DNA of 63,314 nucleotides from CAZAYP01 sp964489425 [NCBI: uncultured Verrucomicrobiota bacterium] (GTDB taxonomy: Bacteria; Verrucomicrobiota; Kiritimatiellia; RZYC01), in NCBI GenBank assembly GCA_964489425.1, contig CAZAYP010000028.1, positions 1 to 63,314 of the forward strand, written 5' to 3'. Below are positions 28,188 to 35,619 of this stretch, in pieces. The notes beneath the pieces were generated by a model. The model was not told the DNA's origin. It did no database searches and saw only the letters and a list, made by a program, of their open reading frames with translations. The stretch's first letter is position 1; each line of letters starts with the position of its first letter. The translations under genes were made by a program, and so were the position numbers.

Positions 28188-29221
28188 ACTTGCGATCATG
28201 GGACCGGCTCCTGCGCGCGGAGATCCTCCAGGTGGCTGGCTGCACGGAACCGGCGAGCGTGGCCTATGCGTTCCTGACCGCACGGAACCATTTGAATGCG
28301 CGTATGGACATCCGCACCGCAAGGGCGACCTTATACGGATCTGCCGATGTCCTGCGCAATGCGTCCACGGCCACCCTGCCCTTTCTCAATCTGCGGGGCC
28401 TGCGCGCCGTCGTGGCGGCGGGGTTGGCCGCCAGGACCAACCAATTCAACCTGTTTCCCGCCGTCGATCAGGACGAAGCGCATAGCCTGCTCCAACGCCG
28501 CGGATGGCTCTCAGCGAAGCCGGTGCGACGCCACGGCGTATATGTCAAAGCGGTTATAACAACGCCCACCAAATCCGTGGAAGTGATCATTCAAGGTCGC
28601 CATAATCAAATCACCCGCATTTCAAGAAACGGCCGGACGATCTGCCAGCCGCCCCCATGGGCGGACAAACCCCTGAGCATGGCTGGGATCATGGCCGCCG
28701 CGCAGGCCCGCGACGCGGGCTTGGAAGCGCAGGCCAGAGAGTTCATCATCCGGCAAGTGCGCGGGCAATCCTCCCAACCCTTGCCGCGCCGGGTGGCCGA
28801 ACTGGTCCAGGATCGCATGTGCGGTTCCGTGGCGCCGGTCATGACCATCACCGGCTCGGGGAACCAGGGCATTTTCATTGGCGTTCCATTCTATGCAGCC
28901 TACCGGGACCAAGGGTCGGATGTGCTGCCCGCAGTTGTGCTGGCGCTCTTGACCCAAGTATATTTGAGCCAGAAAAGGTCACGGATATCCGGCGACTGCG
29001 GGTTGGCCACCAAGAGCGCGCCGGCCCTGGCCGCGGGCTTGGCTTTTGCGCAAGGCGCGGGCCGCGCGGAAATCCAGCGCGCCATGCAGTCCGTGACCCG
29101 CGCGCTGGGTTGCATGGCGTGCCACGGCGCGCAGGCCAGTTGCGGGCGCAAGGCCGAGCGCGCGATGCGGACGGTGCTGGATCTGGTGCCTGGCAACAGG
29201 CCCAAGAAAGAGACGAAATGA
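28184..29221 (+). CDS. L-cysteine desulfidase-like (UPF0597 / serine-dehydratase alpha fold)
   Basis: This 345-aa protein starts at the ATG overlapping the TrmO-like stop. GCTEPAS near residue 20, ITGSGNQGIFIGVP, SGDCGLATKS and CMACHGAQASCGRKA are the conserved blocks of the UPF0597 family. There the cysteines hold a catalytic [4Fe-4S] cluster that removes sulfide from L-cysteine, giving pyruvate, ammonia and H2S. It is shorter than typical members. Together with the PLP enzyme it would supply sulfide for the cluster-assembly proteins upstream; that link is inference. Confidence 0.8.
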   Translation: MNLRSWDRLLRAEILQVAGCTEPASVAYAFLTARNHLNARMDIRTARATLYGSADVLRNASTATLPFLNLRGLRAVVAAGLAARTNQFNLFPAVDQDEAHSLLQRRGWLSAKPVRRHGVYVKAVITTPTKSVEVIIQGRHNQITRISRNGRTICQPPPWADKPLSMAGIMAAAQARDAGLEAQAREFIIRQVRGQSSQPLPRRVAELVQDRMCGSVAPVMTITGSGNQGIFIGVPFYAAYRDQGSDVLPAVVLALLTQVYLSQKRSRISGDCGLATKSAPALAAGLAFAQGAGRAEIQRAMQSVTRALGCMACHGAQASCGRKAERAMRTVLDLVPGNRPKKETK

Positions 29222-30273
29222 ACTACCATGTTGGGCTCAGGATTGCTGTTTTGGCGCTAACCCTGGTTGGCGGGTGGTTGCCCGCCAGCCAGGCCTGGAA
29301 CGGCCAGACGCACCGGCGCATCAGCGCCCGCGCCTGCCACAACATGCCGCCCGAAATGCAGGCCTGGCGCATGTATGCAGTGCCGCTCATCCGCCTGTCG
29401 GTGGCCCCCGACTTCTGGAAAGACCAGGATGAAGACGAGTGGACCCGCCACTTCATCAGCCTGGACACCTTCCCGCCGGGGGACACCAACGAAGCCTCGT
29501 TCACCCTCCCGCGCAGCGCGCCGGTCTATGGGCCGGGAGACAACGGCAGCCTGCCATGGACGACCATGGCGGTGTTTGACCGGTTGGTCAGCGCCATGCG
29601 CAGCAACGATTGGCTCGAAGCCACCCGCCTGGCCGGCGCCCTGGGCCACTACGTGGGGGACCTCAACATGCCCTTGCACGTGGTGCGCAACTTCAACGGC
29701 CAGTTATCCGGCCAGTTCGGGCTCCACACCCGCTGGGAGGGCGACATGGCCCGCCGACATGCCAGCCTGATCCATGCAGCCCCCATGCCCGCCACCGTGC
29801 TGCATGATCCCTGGCAGCGCCTGGTAGACTCCTTGCATCTTGCTTATGCCCTGAGCGACGACGTCATGACCGCAGACCTGGAAGCCCGCTGGGCCGTTCA
29901 CCGCGACTACACATCCGACCGTTATTATGAAATCTTGTGGACCCGGACCGGGGACATGTACCTGGCGCAAATTACCCGCGCCGCCGATGACCTGGCCTCG
30001 CTGTGGTACACGGCCTGGGTGCTGGCCGGCCAGCCGGCGATTCCAGCACCGCCGGCCGAGGTCCCGGAGCATTCGGTACATGGCCAGGAACGGTTCCTGC
30101 CGGAAAACCTGCCTTGGCCGTTGCTCGTCGTGGGATTGCTGCTGTTCATTGGGCTGGTCTGTGCCATGGTCAGCCTGGTGCGGCGCAAACCGGCTGCCAG
30201 CGCATCTCCATCCAAGGGAGAAAAAGCTAATCCCCAGCAGGCGGACCGGACAAATGGCCCTCATGCCCAATGA
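29218..30273 (+). CDS. S1/P1-nuclease-like zinc enzyme, exported and membrane-anchored
   Basis: This 351-aa protein starts at the ATG overlapping the desulfidase stop. It has a signal peptide ending ASQA, followed by AWNGQTHRRISARAC. In this family the new N-terminal Trp and nearby His bind zinc. Further ligand motifs are HYVGDLNMPLHV and HTRWEGD. The helical core ends around residue 270. A membrane helix (LLVVGLLLFIGLVCAMV) and a basic tail anchor it. It belongs to the S1/P1 nuclease/zinc phospholipase C fold. The substrate (nucleic acid or phospholipid) is not clear. It is an odd partner for the iron-sulfur genes despite the coupled start. Confidence 0.75.
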   Translation: MNYHVGLRIAVLALTLVGGWLPASQAWNGQTHRRISARACHNMPPEMQAWRMYAVPLIRLSVAPDFWKDQDEDEWTRHFISLDTFPPGDTNEASFTLPRSAPVYGPGDNGSLPWTTMAVFDRLVSAMRSNDWLEATRLAGALGHYVGDLNMPLHVVRNFNGQLSGQFGLHTRWEGDMARRHASLIHAAPMPATVLHDPWQRLVDSLHLAYALSDDVMTADLEARWAVHRDYTSDRYYEILWTRTGDMYLAQITRAADDLASLWYTAWVLAGQPAIPAPPAEVPEHSVHGQERFLPENLPWPLLVVGLLLFIGLVCAMVSLVRRKPAASASPSKGEKANPQQADRTNGPHAQ

Positions 30274-30288
30274 AATGAAGGACTCGCC

Positions 30289-30720
30289 ATGAGCATCGGC
30301 GCTCACGACATCCGCATCACCGTGGTGGCCGAAAATTCCGTCCACCGGCCAGGCCTCCTGGCGGAACATGGACTGGCATTATGGCTGGAAACGCCAGGGG
30401 CCAAGGTGCTCTTGGATACGGGCCAAGGGCTGGTCCTGCCCCACGCGGGCTGGGCTATTTCCTGCAACACAACCCAACCGCTTCGATTTTCCTGCATCCG
30501 GACGCGCTCCGCCCGCGCTACAGTCGCCACGCCGACCAAACCATGCACTCCATTGGCATGCCGTTGGACACTGCGGCGGCGCTCCGCGCCAGCACGGATC
30601 GCGTCATCGCGACCAAGGAGCCCAAGCCGGTGGCCCCCGGCATCTGGGCCACGGGCCCTATTCCGCGGGTTGTGGAGGATGAAAATACAGGCGGCGATTT
30701 CGGAAACTTTCACGCCGGCG
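30289..30720 (+). pseudogene. Metallo-beta-lactamase-fold hydrolase, inactivated by deletion
   Basis: The start (MSIGAHDIRITVVAENSV, GLLAEHGLALWLE, VLLDTGQGLVLPHAG) is a normal MBL-fold N-terminus. At about 30445 the frame changes, and GYFLQHNPTASIFLHPDALRPRYSR, SIGMPL, PVAPGIWATGPIPR follow in another frame. The segment that should lie between, with the HxHxDH zinc motif, is missing. After about 30720 the C-terminal third is replaced by a dispersed repeat. It resembles MBL proteins of the RFAP-synthase-like group. The protein cannot be active. Confidence 0.8.
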
Positions 30721-30734
30721 GCGACATTTCCGCA

Positions 30735-30822
30735 CGTTCTCCATCCATCCCCAATCGAATTTTCACACAAAGACACAAAGCCGCCAAGAAGCCAGGTCCG
30801 GCTTTGCGTCCCCGCGTGAGGC
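30735..30822. repeat. Dispersed repeat, inverted copy of the right-end family
   Basis: Read on the minus strand this stretch contains CTGGCTTCTTGGCGGCTTTG followed by TGTCTTTGTGTGA and a degenerate GATTGGGGATGGATGGA. It matches, in opposite orientation, the elements at 62851-62955 and 63222-63314. It lies between the convergent MBL pseudogene and sppA and probably caused the loss of the MBL gene's end. Confidence 0.75.
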
Positions 30823-30824
30823 GA

Positions 30825-31862
30825 TCAGGGTGCGGATAGCACGGGGATCGTCTCGGGGCTCCACAGGCACATGGCGCGCGGGCCGGTCGGCCGCAAGCTC
30901 AGGCTCTGGATGGCGGGGATGGGCAGGTTCACGCGCGACAGCAGGCTGAAGAAGTCCATGGATTGGCTGTAGCGCACCACGCGCACGTCGCTGACCTTGA
31001 GCATTTTTTCCAGGCGCGCGACCACCGCGTCCCAGTACCCGATCTCGTCCACCAGGCCTTTTTTCATGGCGAAATCGGCCGAGAACACCCGCCCGTCCGC
31101 CAAGGGCTTGAGTTGCTTGGGCTTGAGATGGCGCCCGGCGCACACGATCTCCACGAAGCGTAGATACAACTCGTCCACCACCTTCTGCAGCAGGGCCACC
31201 TGGCCCGGCGCCACGGGCTTGAACGGGTTGAGCAGATCCTTGTTCTGGCCGGAGATGATGGTCACGTCGCGCACGCCCAGTTTCTGGCTCAGCAGGTTCC
31301 AGTTCAGCGTTTGCATGATGACACCGATGGACCCGATCAGGGTGGTGGGTTCGGTGACGATCCAGTCGCCGGCCATGGCCACGTAGTAGGCGCCGGACGC
31401 CGCCATGCCTTGGAAATGGGTGATAATCCGGCGATCCTTGCGGCTGGCCCGGAAATCGCGCAAGGCGTTGTAGATTTCGTCCACCGAGGTCATGTCGCCG
31501 CCCGGGGAATCCACTTCCAGGATGATCGCCCGGACCTGGGGATCGTTTTGCGCCACGCGAATCTGGCGCAGGGTGTCCTCGACCATGTCGTAGGGCTCCT
31601 CGAACAGGCCGCCTTCCGCCGCGCGGGTGATCATGCCCAGGATGCCGATCCGTACGGCCTTGACCTTGCCCTCGCCGTACGACCAGTGCTCGGTCAGGTC
31701 GGGGTACTCGTCCACCGCGTAGGAGCCGGAACTTTTGTTGCTGTCCTGAAACAGGAACGCCAGCACCAGCGCGCCGTTCATCATCAGGCTGCCCAAGAGC
31801 ACGAAGCCGAGCAGCAGGATCAGGATCCAGAAAATGGCATGGGAATGCCTAACCTCCGCCAT
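30825..31862 (-). CDS. sppA: Signal peptide peptidase SppA (short type)
   Basis: This 345-aa protein has an N-terminal membrane anchor (IFWILILLLGFVLLGSLMMNGALVLAF) and one S49 peptidase domain. The catalytic Ser156 lies in GMAASGAYY and Lys208 in SGQNKD, 52 residues apart as in short bacterial SppA. LEVDSPGGD and IGSIGVIMQ are also conserved. It degrades signal peptides left in the membrane. The start is supported by GAGGAACGCC upstream. It lies downstream of the glycosyltransferase gene after a 95-bp gap and may be read from the same promoter. Confidence 0.95.
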   Translation of the reverse strand: MAEVRHSHAIFWILILLLGFVLLGSLMMNGALVLAFLFQDSNKSSGSYAVDEYPDLTEHWSYGEGKVKAVRIGILGMITRAAEGGLFEEPYDMVEDTLRQIRVAQNDPQVRAIILEVDSPGGDMTSVDEIYNALRDFRASRKDRRIITHFQGMAASGAYYVAMAGDWIVTEPTTLIGSIGVIMQTLNWNLLSQKLGVRDVTIISGQNKDLLNPFKPVAPGQVALLQKVVDELYLRFVEIVCAGRHLKPKQLKPLADGRVFSADFAMKKGLVDEIGYWDAVVARLEKMLKVSDVRVVRYSQSMDFFSLLSRVNLPIPAIQSLSLRPTGPRAMCLWSPETIPVLSAP

Positions 31863-31957
31863 GGCGTTCCTCGTTTCTTCTAATTTGGTTCCAACCGGTT
31901 GCTTGCATGCATCGGGCTACAGATAATCTATAATATAACCCAAACCCGCGTTTGTAT

Positions 31958-33034
31958 TCATAAAAAAGAGAGAATGCGCCGGGCGGCGATCTCGGCGCCG
32001 CCGCCGGCCAGGGGTTCTTGGGCCGGCGGGGCGCGGGTGACAAGGTCCAGGGCGGCCGCCAGGTCTCCGCAGTACAGGCGCGCCTGGGGGATGTGTTGAT
32101 GGCGCAGGTGGCGGCGGATGGCCGCCTCGATGATGGGGTATTCGCGGAAGTCATCCCGATCGGCGTATACCAGCGGCTTGGCGTTCACAATGCATTCTGA
32201 CACCAATCCGAACCCGGGCTTGGACACCACGATGTCCACCGCGGCGAGCACGTCGGAGAAGGTCATCTTTTCGCGGTCCACGGGATGGATGTTGGGCCGC
32301 TGCCAAGCCAGGGGCCGGACCGTAAAAAATTCGTAGCCGTCCAACCGCGCCACGCGGTCCAGCGCTGCGTCGTCCCAGTCCAGCGAGGTGAACGAGAGCA
32401 GGACCCACGGCCGGTCGCTGCGGGCGCCGGTCAGGCCCGCAAGCTCCGCGCGCCGCGCCTGGCCCGGCCGCGCGAGCAGCGGCAGGTCCTGCTGCCGGGG
32501 GAACGCGGGCAGGGCCGGGGAAAACGGGAGCCGCAGCAACAGGTCAGCCTTCCCATAGGCGCTGGCAAAGCGCGCCACGGCCCGGGCCCAGCCTGGGTCG
32601 CGGGCGGCGAACTCTTCGTAGATCCAGTCCCAGGAGAAGTTGGCGACCGCCACGACGGGGATGCCGGCTTGCGCCGCGGCCGCGATGGGAATCGCCGGGA
32701 CATCCGCCACCACCAGGTTGATCTTGTGCTCCTGCAGCCAGGCCGTTTCCGCGGCACACAGCTGGTCCCATTCGCGCAACAGTTGCTGCACCCGCTCCAG
32801 CGTGGCCGGCACGTCCACGCGGATCGAGTCGCGCTGGACCATGCCCACATCCAATGCGGCCGGCCGCAGCGTGAACCGCACCCCCGGCAGCCGGTTGCGC
32901 AGGAAGTCGCCCGGCAGGCCGGAAACCAGGTGCAGCGGCTGGTCCGGCGCGCGCGCGGCCAGCGCGCAGAGGATGTCACAGGCGCGCACCCCGTGGCCGT
33001 AGCCGTGGGCCGTGATGTAGTAGGCGATGCTCAA
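31958..33034 (-). CDS. MurG-like glycosyltransferase
   Basis: This roughly 358-aa protein begins probably at a TTG (33034), since LSIAYYITAHGYGHG is the usual family start (glycine-rich loop) and no ATG is in frame nearby. INLVVADVPAIPIAAAAQAGIPVVAVANFSW forms the N-domain end. The C-domain has WVLLSFTSLD, DVLAAVDIVVSKPGFGLVSECI (donor phosphate loop) and KPLVYADRDDFREYPII. This is GT-B, near MurG and the N-part of L-arabinokinase-like proteins. The acceptor is unknown. It lies 31 bp after the receiver-PP2C gene and is likely translationally coupled. Confidence 0.75.
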   Translation of the reverse strand: MSIAYYITAHGYGHGVRACDILCALAARAPDQPLHLVSGLPGDFLRNRLPGVRFTLRPAALDVGMVQRDSIRVDVPATLERVQQLLREWDQLCAAETAWLQEHKINLVVADVPAIPIAAAAQAGIPVVAVANFSWDWIYEEFAARDPGWARAVARFASAYGKADLLLRLPFSPALPAFPRQQDLPLLARPGQARRAELAGLTGARSDRPWVLLSFTSLDWDDAALDRVARLDGYEFFTVRPLAWQRPNIHPVDREKMTFSDVLAAVDIVVSKPGFGLVSECIVNAKPLVYADRDDFREYPIIEAAIRRHLRHQHIPQARLYCGDLAAALDLVTRAPPAQEPLAGGGAEIAARRILSFL

Positions 33035-33065
33035 GGCCGTGCGGGAGATGGCCGCGCTGGTCCCA

Positions 33066-34262
33066 TCAGGGCAGGTCGATGCGCAGCATGGAGAAGTCGT
33101 CCTCCAGGTATTCCTGCTGATGCATGGCGTACACGTACTCGTACAGCCGCTGGATCGCGGTGCCGGCGCCCGGCGGCGGATTGCCCAGGAAGGCCACGAA
33201 CTCCTCGAAGGTCCACATGGAGTTGTCCGGCCGCGAGACTTCGTACACGCCATCCGAATACACGTACAACGTGCTGCCCGGGGCCACCGTGGCGCAGGCG
33301 CTCTTGTACACGATATCCGCCATGCCCCCGACCATGATGTTGCGCGTTTTGAGCTCCTGTACTTCGACGCCCGGCTGGAACAGGAGGGCCGGGGGATGCC
33401 CCCCGGAACAGTAGTTCAGCTGGCGCGTCTCGCGGTCGTACACGCCGTACCACATGGTGAAGTACAGGTTGTCGTGCTTCTCCATCTGGAAGTTCTCGTT
33501 CAGGATGCCCATCACCTGGCTGGGTTCGCAAAAGTCCGTGCGCGGGAGGCTTTGCGATCGCAGCACGTTGATCACCGACACCGAGAGCAGCGCCGGGCCC
33601 ACGCCGTGGTTGCAGACGTCCAGCAGGTAAATGGCCATGTGGCGCTCATCAATCCAGTGGTATCCGAACGAGTCGCCGCCGAGCTTCTCGGAGGGCTTGA
33701 ACAACCAGTCCGTCACCACCGGGCCTTCTTTGAGCGGCGCGGGCAGCAGGGACATCACGTAGTCCGCGGCCTGGGCCAGCTCCGTGGCCAGGGCCTGCTG
33801 GCTTTGCAGCAGCGCGTCATAGGCGGCGTTGCGCTCGAGCAGGTTGATGTAGCCTTGCGAGTGGTACCGAATGCGGGCCACCAGTTCCAGGCGGTCGGGT
33901 AGCTTGACCAGGTAGTCGTTGGCGCCGTTGGCAAAAGCGTCGGCCTTGGTGATCGGTTCTTCTTTGCTGGAGAGGACGATCAGCGGTACCTGCTTGAGCT
34001 TGGGATGGTTGCGGTAGAATTTGACCAGGGTCATGCCCTCGATGTCCGGCATCACCAGGTCCTGCAGGATCACGGTGGGCGCGTAGTCCACGGCCTGCTG
34101 GATGGCCTTGGACGGGTCCTGGCAAAACTGGTAGCGGATATCTTTTTCCGGCAACAGCATGCGGCGCACCTGCTCGCCGACGATGGCCTGGTCGTCCACC
34201 AGCAGCACACGGATTTGGAAATCTTGGAGGCCGGCAATTTGGACGGGCGCGGGGGCGGTCAT
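33066..34262 (-). CDS. Response regulator with PP2C-type (SpoIIE/RsbU) phosphatase output
   Basis: This 398-aa protein has a receiver domain (about 17-140; VLLVDDQ, phospho-acceptor Asp68 in ILQDLVMPD, IVLSSKEEP, LVKLPD). A helical linker follows (about 145-180). The SpoIIE-type phosphatase domain has GGDSFGYHWIDERHMAIYLLDVCNHGVGPALLSV, YCSGGHPPALLF, YVYSDGVYEV and a final DDFSMLRIDL. It would dephosphorylate an anti-sigma-factor antagonist or similar protein upon phosphorylation. No such partner is in the window. The start overlaps the CheB stop by ATGA, so the two are made together. Confidence 0.92.
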   Translation of the reverse strand: MTAPAPVQIAGLQDFQIRVLLVDDQAIVGEQVRRMLLPEKDIRYQFCQDPSKAIQQAVDYAPTVILQDLVMPDIEGMTLVKFYRNHPKLKQVPLIVLSSKEEPITKADAFANGANDYLVKLPDRLELVARIRYHSQGYINLLERNAAYDALLQSQQALATELAQAADYVMSLLPAPLKEGPVVTDWLFKPSEKLGGDSFGYHWIDERHMAIYLLDVCNHGVGPALLSVSVINVLRSQSLPRTDFCEPSQVMGILNENFQMEKHDNLYFTMWYGVYDRETRQLNYCSGGHPPALLFQPGVEVQELKTRNIMVGGMADIVYKSACATVAPGSTLYVYSDGVYEVSRPDNSMWTFEEFVAFLGNPPPGAGTAIQRLYEYVYAMHQQEYLEDDFSMLRIDLP

Positions 34263-35290
34263 GGGGATTCCTTTCGTTGGGGCAAGCGGGCCGTGATGGC
34301 GGCGGCGATGTCCGCGACCGGGAGGATTTCCCGCGCGGCGCCCATTTCCGCCGCGGCCTTGGGCATGCCGTAGATGACGGAAGACGCCTTGTCCTGGGCG
34401 ATCGTGTGCCAGCCGTTGTGCGCCAGGGTCAGCAGGCCGCGGGCGCCGTCATCACCCATGCCCGTGAGCAGCACCGCCACACCAGGCGTGACGTCCGCAT
34501 GGACCAGGCTCTCGAAAAACACGTTGGCCGAGGGGCGGAACGGGTAGCTTTTGGGGTCCGGGGTGTAATGGAACGCGAAGTCCGGCCGCAGCACCAGGTG
34601 ATCATTGGTGGCGGCCAGGTAGGCGTGGCCGGCTTCCGGGCGGGCGCCTTCCACCGCCATGGCCATGGGCACGCGAGATTGCTCGTTCAGCCAGCGCTCG
34701 AGGCCGGCCGCGAACTGGACATCCACATGCTGGATGATGACCAGCGCGGCCTCCATCCGCGCTGGCAGGCGGCCAAGGATGGTGGCCAGGGCCATGGGGC
34801 CGCCGGTGGAGGCGCCGATGGCGACCAGCAACGGACAACCCGTGGCGCGGGGCCGCGCGGAGGGGGGCGGGGCATGCGCCGGCGTCGTCGTTTCTGCGGC
34901 AATCAGGCGCCGGATGGTGGCGATCTTGGCGAGCAGTTCCGCCGCACCTTCCAACTGCCCCTGGGCGCCCAGCGCGGGGGTGCGCACGGCATCCAGCGCC
35001 CCGTGCCCCATGGCATCGAAAACCATGCCGGCGTGGCCGGAGACCGTGGCGGTCACTACGAGGATCGCGCAGGGCGACTGCTGCATGATCAGGCGCGTGG
35101 CCTCAACCCCGTTCATCACCGGCATCACAAGGTCCATCAAGATGATGTCCGGCGTATCCGTGGCACATTGCGCCACGGCCGCCCGGCCATCCCGTGCGGT
35201 CCACGCCAGCGCGCAGTCCGGCGCCGCGGCTACGACGCGCCGCAGGGCTTCCACGGCCATGGGCATATCATTGACGATGGCGATACGCAT
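34259..35290 (-). CDS. cheB: CheB-type protein-glutamate methylesterase
   Basis: This 343-aa protein has a receiver domain with Asp53 (IILMDLVMPVMNG), a Pro/Ala linker (about 135-150) and a CheB domain. The catalytic residues are Ser161 (GASTGGP), His188 (IIQHVD) and Asp280 (GMGDDGARG). It removes methyl groups from chemoreceptors or, in other systems, acts on signalling partners. There are no chemoreceptor, CheR, CheA or CheW genes here. Its tight coupling with a receiver-PP2C protein suggests a non-motility signalling pathway (inference). Confidence 0.92.
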   Translation of the reverse strand: MRIAIVNDMPMAVEALRRVVAAAPDCALAWTARDGRAAVAQCATDTPDIILMDLVMPVMNGVEATRLIMQQSPCAILVVTATVSGHAGMVFDAMGHGALDAVRTPALGAQGQLEGAAELLAKIATIRRLIAAETTTPAHAPPPSARPRATGCPLLVAIGASTGGPMALATILGRLPARMEAALVIIQHVDVQFAAGLERWLNEQSRVPMAMAVEGARPEAGHAYLAATNDHLVLRPDFAFHYTPDPKSYPFRPSANVFFESLVHADVTPGVAVLLTGMGDDGARGLLTLAHNGWHTIAQDKASSVIYGMPKAAAEMGAAREILPVADIAAAITARLPQRKESP

Positions 35291-35413
35291 GGCTGATTAT
35301 AGTTGAACAGTGGACCATGAGTGGTTAATGTGCCCTCGTTTGCGGCTAAAAGACAATCAAAAATGCGCGGCGATCCCGGCCGGACGCGGCGCCATCCGGT
35401 TGTCGGGGTGGCC

Positions 35414-35614
35414 ATGGACGAAGCAGAATTTAGCGATTTCAGGGTCAAGAAAAGCGGGGAACACCGCTGGCGGCGCGTCCGGGCAATTGACGCCAAGGAT
35501 GCCATTGAACGCGCCTATGGCGCGCGTGTGTTTTTCTACAAGAAAAAAGGGCGGATTCACCACTTCGACGACCTGTCCGAACGGTACACGTTTTATTACG
35601 CGTACGAGGAATAG
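35414..35614 (+). CDS. Small protein of unknown function
   Basis: This 66-aa protein starts most likely at the ATG 35414 (after GGGGTGG). The frame can be extended upstream to a GTG at 35321 (97 aa). It is basic and aromatic, with RVKKSGEHRWRRVRAIDAKDAIERAYG, RVFFYKKKGRIHHFDD and YTFYYAYEE. This looks like a small alpha/beta fold with a repeated charged beta-hairpin. I do not recognise a family. It ends 5 bp before the amidohydrolase gene and is probably in the same transcript. Confidence 0.5.
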   Translation: MDEAEFSDFRVKKSGEHRWRRVRAIDAKDAIERAYGARVFFYKKKGRIHHFDDLSERYTFYYAYEE

Positions 35615-35619
35615 CGAAT

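Noticed and set aside
34259-35290. A chemotaxis operon suggested by CheB
   Set aside because: No receptor, CheA, CheW, CheR or CheY-only gene is present on either side.
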